From: Methylomicrobium lacus_A
Lineage (GTDB): Bacteria > Pseudomonadota > Gammaproteobacteria > Methylococcales > Methylomonadaceae
Reading direction: 5' to 3'
NCBI RefSeq assembly: GCF_041897535.1
Contig: NZ_CP169217.1
Span: 310,001 to 374,000, forward strand
DNA length: 64,000 nt
Below, piece by piece: positions 59,408-64,000 of this stretch. The notes below the pieces were generated by a model. It made no database searches. It was given only the letters and a program-made list of their open reading frames with translations, and was not told where the DNA came from. Position numbers and translations under genes: made by a program. How positions within the stretch are numbered: position 1 is the first letter of the stretch; each line of letters starts with the position of its first letter.

Positions 59408-59430
59408 ACTCGAATAAACAGGCCCCATAT
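59403..59430 (+). promoter_or_regulatory. Sigma-32 promoter of dnaK, overlapping the grpE stop
   Basis: CTTGAA (59403-59408), 14 bases, then CCCCATAT (59423-59430) match the sigma-32 consensus (CTTGAAA / CCCCATNT) except for one base. The -35 box spans the grpE TGA (59405-59407). It lies 50 bp ahead of the dnaK ATG, so dnaK can be induced by heat apart from the CIRCE-controlled hrcA promoter. Confidence 0.9.
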
Positions 59431-59479
59431 ACAAGAACAAATTCAACCCTAATAAACAAATTCAAGTCTGGAGCATTCA

Positions 59480-61408
59480 ATGGCTAAAATTATCGGCATC
59501 GATTTAGGTACAACCAACTCTTGCGTCGCGGTACTCGAAAACGGCGTCGCGAAAGTGATCGAAAACAGCGAAGGCGCACGCACCACGCCGTCGATCATCG
59601 CCTTCACCAGCGACGACGAAGTCCTGGTCGGCCAATCGGCCAAACGTCAGGCGGTCACCAATCCCAAGAATACATTGTTCGCGATCAAGCGTCTGATCGG
59701 CCGCCGTTTCAAGGACGATGTCGTCCAAAAAGACATCCACATGGTGCCCTATAAGATCGTCGAAGCCGAGAACGGCGACGCCTGGGTCGAGGTACACGGC
59801 AAAAAAATGGCGGCGCCGGAAATCTCCGCACGCGTATTGATGAAGCTGAAAAAAGACGCCGAAGCGTATTTGGGTGAAGAAGTCAAAGAAGCGGTGATCA
59901 CCGTGCCGGCTTACTTCAACGACTCCCAACGTCAGGCGACCAAGGACGCCGGCCGTATCGCAGGCCTCGAAGTCAAGCGTATCATCAACGAACCGACCGC
60001 ATCGGCGCTGGCTTTCGGCATGGACAAACCGAAAGGCGACACCAAGATCGCGGTCTATGACCTCGGCGGCGGTACCTTCGATATTTCGATCATCGAAATC
60101 GCCGAAATCGAAGGCGAGCACCAGTTCGAAGTGTTGTCGACCAACGGCGACACCTTCCTCGGCGGCGAAGACTTCGACGCACGCATCATCGAATATCTGG
60201 CGACCGAGTTCAAGAAAGAAAGCGGCGTCGATCTGCACAACGATCCGCTGGCTCTGCAACGTCTGAAAGAAGCGGCCGAAAAAGCCAAGATCGAGCTGTC
60301 TTCATCCCAGCAAACCGACGTGAATCTGCCGTATATCACCGCCGATGCGACCGGGCCGAAGCACTTGAACGTGAAACTGACCCGCGCGAAGCTCGAATCG
60401 CTGGTCGAGGATTTGATCCTGAAGACCAAGAGCCCTTGCGAAATCGCGCTGAAAGACGCAGGCCTCAAAGCCTCCGAAATCGACGACGTGATCCTGGTCG
60501 GCGGCCAAACCCGGATGCCGAAGGTGCAGGAAATGGTCAAGACCATTTTCGGCAAGGAACCGCGTAAAGACGTGAACCCTGACGAAGCGGTCGCGCTCGG
60601 CGCGGCGATCCAGGCCGGCGTTCTCGGCGGCGAAGTCAAGGACGTATTGCTGCTCGACGTGATTCCATTGTCTCTGGGCATCGAAACCCTGGGCGGCGTG
60701 ATGACCAAGCTGATCGAGAAAAACACCACGATTCCGACCAATGCGTCGCAAGTGTTCTCGACCGCCGACGACAACCAAACCGCGGTCACCGTGCATGTGT
60801 TGCAGGGCGAGCGTGAAGTCGCTTCCGCGAACAAATCGCTGGGCCGTTTCGACCTGAGCGACATTCCGCCGGCGCCGCGCGGCATTCCGCAAATCGAAGT
60901 ATCTTTCGACATCGACGCGAACGGTATCTTGAACGTCTCGGCGAAAGACAAGGCGACGGGCAAGAAGCAATCGATCGTGATCAAGGCGTCCAGCGGTCTG
61001 TCCGACGCCGAAGTCGAACGCATGATCAAGGACGCCGAAGCGCATGCCGAGGAAGACCGTAAACTGACCGAACTGGTCGGCGCGCGCAACCATGCGGACG
61101 GCCTGATCCATGCGACCGAAAAGTCGATCAAGGAACTGGGCGACCAGGTCGGCAGCGACGAAAAAGCCGCGATCGAAAAAGCGATCGAAGCACTGAAAGA
61201 AGCCTGCAAAGGCGACAGCAAGTCAGAGATCGAAAGCAAGACCAACGACCTGACCGAACTGTCAGGCAAACTGGCCGAGCGCGTCTATGCGCAAAAAGGC
61301 GCAGCCGAAGGCGGCGAGCATGCCGGCGCACATTCCGCCTCGAGCCATGCCGATGACGGCGTCGTCGATGCGGAATTTGAAGAAGTCAAGGACGACAAGA
61401 AAGGCTAA
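59480..61408 (+). CDS. dnaK: Molecular chaperone DnaK (Hsp70)
   Basis: A 642-residue Hsp70. ATPase start MAKIIGIDLGTTNSCVAVL, IINEPTASALAFGMD, AVYDLGGGTFDISIIE and ILVGGQTRMPKVQ are all standard. The substrate domain (about 385-500) and helical lid follow, and the protein ends in the EEVKDDKK stretch. It has its own sigma-32 promoter. A hairpin in the gap after it may lower dnaJ expression. Confidence 0.98.
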   Translation: MAKIIGIDLGTTNSCVAVLENGVAKVIENSEGARTTPSIIAFTSDDEVLVGQSAKRQAVTNPKNTLFAIKRLIGRRFKDDVVQKDIHMVPYKIVEAENGDAWVEVHGKKMAAPEISARVLMKLKKDAEAYLGEEVKEAVITVPAYFNDSQRQATKDAGRIAGLEVKRIINEPTASALAFGMDKPKGDTKIAVYDLGGGTFDISIIEIAEIEGEHQFEVLSTNGDTFLGGEDFDARIIEYLATEFKKESGVDLHNDPLALQRLKEAAEKAKIELSSSQQTDVNLPYITADATGPKHLNVKLTRAKLESLVEDLILKTKSPCEIALKDAGLKASEIDDVILVGGQTRMPKVQEMVKTIFGKEPRKDVNPDEAVALGAAIQAGVLGGEVKDVLLLDVIPLSLGIETLGGVMTKLIEKNTTIPTNASQVFSTADDNQTAVTVHVLQGEREVASANKSLGRFDLSDIPPAPRGIPQIEVSFDIDANGILNVSAKDKATGKKQSIVIKASSGLSDAEVERMIKDAEAHAEEDRKLTELVGARNHADGLIHATEKSIKELGDQVGSDEKAAIEKAIEALKEACKGDSKSEIESKTNDLTELSGKLAERVYAQKGAAEGGEHAGAHSASSHADDGVVDAEFEEVKDDKKG

Positions 61409-61470
61409 AGGCTGACACATCGCGGGGGGATTCGCGTTAGCGCTTATCCCCTTGCTAGCGTCATTAATCT

Positions 61471-61510
61471 TTGCAGGAACCGGCAATTGTCTGTTCCTGC
61501 AATTTTGTTT
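61471..61510 (+). terminator. Attenuator-like hairpin between dnaK and dnaJ
   Basis: A 10-bp stem TTGCAGGAAC / GTTCCTGCAA with a 12-base loop is followed by TTTTGTTT. It could reduce dnaJ mRNA relative to dnaK, a common setup. Confidence 0.7.
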
Positions 61511-61531
61511 AAAGCCCATTAATAACAACAC

Positions 61532-62665
61532 ATGGCAAAAGAAGATTATTACAAGCTTCTCGGTGTGGACAAGAACGCCAGCGATGAAGAAATCAAGAAA
61601 AGCTATCGCAAGATGGCGATGAAGTATCATCCTGACCGCAACAAGGACAATCCCGAACAGGCCGAAGCCAAATTCAAGCAGATCAAGGAAGCCTACGAGA
61701 TCCTGTCCGATGCGAAAAAACGCGCGGCCTACGACCAGTTCGGCCATGCCGGCGTCGATTCGTCGATGGGCGGCGGCCGTCACGGCGGCTTCGGCCCGGA
61801 CAGTTTCAGCGACGTCTTCGGCGACATGTTCGGCGATATTTTCGGCGGCGGCAGACAACGCGGCGGCGCGCAGCGCGGCTCCGACCTGCGCTACAATCTG
61901 GAGTTGACGCTCGAGGAAGCGGTCGCCGGCACCGAAGCGAAGATTCGCGTGCAGGTGCTGACGACCTGCGGCGAATGTTCCGGCAGCGGCGCCAAGAAAG
62001 GTTCCTCGCCGGTGATCTGCTCGACCTGTCATGGCCACGGCCAGGTCCGGATGCAGCAAGGCTTCTTTGCGGTGCAGCAAACCTGCCCGACCTGCCGCGG
62101 CACCGGCAAGCAGATCAAGGATCCGTGCGGCAAATGCTACGGCCAGGGCCGCGTGCAGGATACCAAAACGCTGTCGGCCAAGATTCCGGCCGGCGTCGAT
62201 ACCGGCGACCGTATTCGCCTGTCCGGCGAAGGCGAAGCCGGCGAGATGGGAGGACCACCGGGCGATCTGTATGTGCAGATTCAGGTGAAGGAGCATTCGA
62301 TCTTCACCCGCGACGGCGCCAATCTGTATTGCGAAGTGCCGATCAGTTTCCCGACCGCCTGCCTCGGCGGCGACCTGGAAGTGCCGACCCTGGACGGTAA
62401 GGTCAGCCTGAAAATTCCGGCCGAAACCCAAACCGGCAAGCTGTTCCGCCTGCGCGGCAAAGGGGTCAAGCCGGTGCGCGGCGGCCCGGTCGGCGATTTG
62501 TTGTGCCGGGTACAGGTCGAAACTCCGGTGCATCTGACCAAGGAACAAAAAGACCTGATCGCGCAGCTGAATGAATCGCTGATGGGCGGCGGCAAGCATC
62601 ACAGTCCGCAGGAGCATTCGTTCATGGACGGCGTGAAAAATTTTTTCGATAAATTGACAGGATGA
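61532..62665 (+). CDS. dnaJ: Chaperone protein DnaJ
   Basis: A 377-residue DnaJ. J-domain with HPD (KYHPDRNKD), Gly/Phe region (about 75-125), four CxxCxGxG zinc motifs (CGECSGSG, CSTCHGHG, CPTCRGTG, CGKCYGQG) and the C-terminal substrate domain. All zinc Cys are present. It stimulates DnaK. Its last 4 bp overlap the dapB start, so the lysine gene may be co-transcribed with the heat-shock unit. Confidence 0.97.
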   Translation: MAKEDYYKLLGVDKNASDEEIKKSYRKMAMKYHPDRNKDNPEQAEAKFKQIKEAYEILSDAKKRAAYDQFGHAGVDSSMGGGRHGGFGPDSFSDVFGDMFGDIFGGGRQRGGAQRGSDLRYNLELTLEEAVAGTEAKIRVQVLTTCGECSGSGAKKGSSPVICSTCHGHGQVRMQQGFFAVQQTCPTCRGTGKQIKDPCGKCYGQGRVQDTKTLSAKIPAGVDTGDRIRLSGEGEAGEMGGPPGDLYVQIQVKEHSIFTRDGANLYCEVPISFPTACLGGDLEVPTLDGKVSLKIPAETQTGKLFRLRGKGVKPVRGGPVGDLLCRVQVETPVHLTKEQKDLIAQLNESLMGGGKHHSPQEHSFMDGVKNFFDKLTG

Positions 62666-63483
62666 GCGAAATGCTTCGAATTGCAGTAGCGGGCGTCTCC
62701 GGCCGCATGGGTTCATGTTTGGTCAAGGCGGCCGATGCGGCGGCCCATGCCGAATTTACCGCCGCGGTATCGCGCCCCGAAAGTACAGCGGTCGGCAAGG
62801 ATGCAGGCGAATTGGCGGGGCTCGGCACGATCGGCGTGCAGGTGGTCGACGACTTGTCGGCGGTGCTCGATAAATTCGATGTTCTGATCGACTTCACCCG
62901 CCCCGACACCTCGATGACGCTGATCGAACAATGCCGGGCGGCCGGCAAAAAGATCGTAATCGGCACGACAGGCTATACGCCGGAACAAAAACGGACGATC
63001 GAGCAAGCCGCCCGGGATGTCGCGATCGTGTTGTCGCCGAACATGAGCGTCGGCGTGAACCTGTCGCTGAAACTGCTCGAAATGACCGCGCGCGTGATGG
63101 GCGACGACAGCGACATCGAAATCATCGAAGCGCATCACCGCCACAAGGTCGACGCGCCGTCCGGCACCGCGCTCAGAATGGGCGAAGTGATCGCGGCGAC
63201 GCTGGACCGCGACCTGAAAGACTGCGCGATCTACGGCCGCGAGGGCCATACCGGCGCGCGCGAGCGCAAGACGATCGGTTTTTCGACGATTCGCGCGGGC
63301 GACATCGTCGGCGATCATACCGTGATGTTTGCGGACGACGGCGAACGCGTCGAAATCACCCACAAGGCGACCAGCCGGATGACCTTCGCGAACGGCGCGG
63401 TGCGCGCGGCGTTGTGGCTGAAGGACAAACCGAACGGCCTCTATGACATGCAGGACGTCTTGGGCTTGAAAGCGCTCGGCTGA
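62662..63483 (+). CDS. dapB: 4-hydroxy-tetrahydrodipicolinate reductase
   Basis: A 273-residue NAD(P)H reductase that follows DapA. Cofactor motif VAGVSGRMGSCLV, substrate motifs EAHHRHKVDAPSGTAL (catalytic His and Lys) and GTTGYTPEQ are present. The ATG at 62662 overlaps the dnaJ stop (ATGA); ATG 62671 is an alternative start. The dnaJ-dapB order is common in gammaproteobacteria. carA, which often follows, is not in the remaining 500 bp. Confidence 0.96.
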   Translation: MSEMLRIAVAGVSGRMGSCLVKAADAAAHAEFTAAVSRPESTAVGKDAGELAGLGTIGVQVVDDLSAVLDKFDVLIDFTRPDTSMTLIEQCRAAGKKIVIGTTGYTPEQKRTIEQAARDVAIVLSPNMSVGVNLSLKLLEMTARVMGDDSDIEIIEAHHRHKVDAPSGTALRMGEVIAATLDRDLKDCAIYGREGHTGARERKTIGFSTIRAGDIVGDHTVMFADDGERVEITHKATSRMTFANGAVRAALWLKDKPNGLYDMQDVLGLKALG

Positions 63484-63511
63484 AGCCGAAGTCTTCTTCG
63501 ACGACACGGGT

Positions 63512-63612
63512 GATAGGGACACCCTGTGGACGTCTATAGCCCGCGAAATAAGGGCTGTTGTTAGAATTGCCTTTTCAACTTTATGGACAGTTTTACGCAG
63601 ACTGTCCCTATC
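63512..63612. repeat. Short element bounded by 10-bp inverted repeats
   Basis: GATAGGGACA at 63512-63521 and TGTCCCTATC at 63603-63612 are perfect inverted copies enclosing about 80 bp with no open frame. This is the form of a small non-autonomous element or of a remnant of an insertion sequence. No target duplication is clear. Confidence 0.45.
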
Positions 63613-63670
63613 CAATTTTAGTGGCTTCCTCGATCTCCGAGATAGCGGCTATTATGCTTTATTGTCGCCA

Positions 63671-63694
63671 TGATCCCTGTGTTCACAGGGATCA
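63671..63694. repeat. Palindrome like a single type I-E CRISPR repeat
   Basis: TGATCCCTGTG-TT-CACAGGGATCA has 11-bp arms around 2 bases. With the bases that follow (CAATTCC) it resembles type I-E repeats (TTCCC-TGTGTTCA-CAGGGATgAACC form). I see only one copy, so it is not an array. It may be chance, an operator, or a relic. Confidence 0.4.
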
Positions 63695-63933
63695 ATTCCT
63701 TGCCGAATGCCAAGATTTAGTCAGCCATTGGAGTTCGGCACACTGAATTAACATCAATCCAAGACCGTATCGGGTTAGCTATTATGTTTTATCTTGCAGT
63801 GCGGAATTAATAGTTGAATGTTTTATCATATGGTTTATGTTTCATGATTTCTTTGGAGCATTTTAAGCATTGACGGCAATACCGGATGAACTTTACGCGA
63901 TTCAAAACTCAATCGGTTATCCTTTATTTTGAC

Positions 63934-63954
63934 GCGCAACCTTATGGGTTGCGC
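63934..63954. repeat. REP-like hairpin
   Basis: GCGCAACC-TTATG-GGTTGCGC, an 8-bp perfect inverted repeat, of the size and form of intergenic REP sequences. Function unknown here. Confidence 0.4.
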
Positions 63955-64000
63955 TACGGATTGGCAGTGCTGGCAGTCGCGATCGCCGCTATAGCGACCC

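Larger units (their letters stand above)
63484..64000. other. Repeat-containing intergenic region at window end
   Basis: No gene is supportable in these 517 bp. Three small structures are seen: a pair of 10-bp inverted repeats about 100 bp apart (63512-63612), an 11-bp-arm palindrome that resembles a type I-E CRISPR repeat (63671-63694), and an 8-bp-arm hairpin (63934-63954). Each is listed below. The rest looks AT-rich and plain. Confidence 0.5.

Noticed and set aside
61262..62716. Minus-strand open frame of 484 codons
   Set aside because: Shadow of dnaJ; no family motifs and GC-driven codons.
63558..63746. Open frame of 62 codons near the window end
   Set aside because: It crosses the inverted-repeat end and the palindrome, lacks an ATG start, and is not protein-like.

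Overview
The window reads as a chromosomal segment of a gammaproteobacterium with moderately high GC coding DNA. The predicted proteins and gene orders (hslVU with a ubiquinone cluster, hrcA-grpE-dnaK-dnaJ-dapB, dapA-bamC, sucAB-lpd, type I-F CRISPR) most resemble a type I methanotroph (order Methylococcales). That placement is inferred from protein resemblance only: no methane-oxidation gene, rRNA or tRNA lies here.

Layout. 1-7.7 kb: 5' part of purL, dapA-bamC, the DEAD-box helicase gene deaD, a small secreted protein, cbpA-cbpM. 7.8-13.7 kb: a Lon-related protease, an alpha-glucan phosphorylase and an overlapping methyltransferase gene. 14.1-20.4 kb (minus): the 2-oxoglutarate dehydrogenase operon sucA-sucB-lpd plus an unknown membrane protein; the E3 (lpd) product has lost one cysteine of its redox disulfide. 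20.6-28.2 kb: a DUF2914 protein, an H-NS-like protein, cysZ, mtnA diverging from an MTA/SAH deaminase gene, then ubiG-gph-yciK-like-sufT. 28.4-38.9 kb: a type I-F CRISPR-Cas locus with 37 repeats, an IHF-site leader, and cas1, cas2-3, csy1, csy2, csy3, cas6f, all read on the minus strand.

39-51.9 kb is accessory: a DUF1871-like protein, two large secreted proteins, a two-component pair, and an envelope-signalling cluster made of an ECF sigma factor, a membrane zinc-finger anti-sigma factor, an S8 subtilase and a TorF-like porin. A nearly identical promoter-like block (GAACCTTTTTTCG core) lies upstream of the sigma gene, upstream of a Ser/Cys-rich secreted protein, and just upstream of a short unannotated unit that ends in a strong terminator (candidate small RNA). 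An autotransporter-type heptosyltransferase and a DUF4126 membrane protein follow.

52-63.5 kb is housekeeping: hslV-hslU-DUF971-ubiE-ubiJ-ubiB, then hrcA (CIRCE operator), grpE, dnaK (its own sigma-32 promoter overlapping the grpE stop), dnaJ and dapB. The last 500 bases carry small repeats, one resembling a solitary type I-E CRISPR repeat.

The strongest leads are (1) the ECF sigma / anti-sigma / subtilase module, where the periplasmic end of the anti-sigma factor looks like a subtilase propeptide, with a shared promoter motif and a candidate sRNA; and (2) the disabled active site of the E3 encoded with 2-oxoglutarate dehydrogenase, in a lineage long described as having an incomplete TCA cycle.
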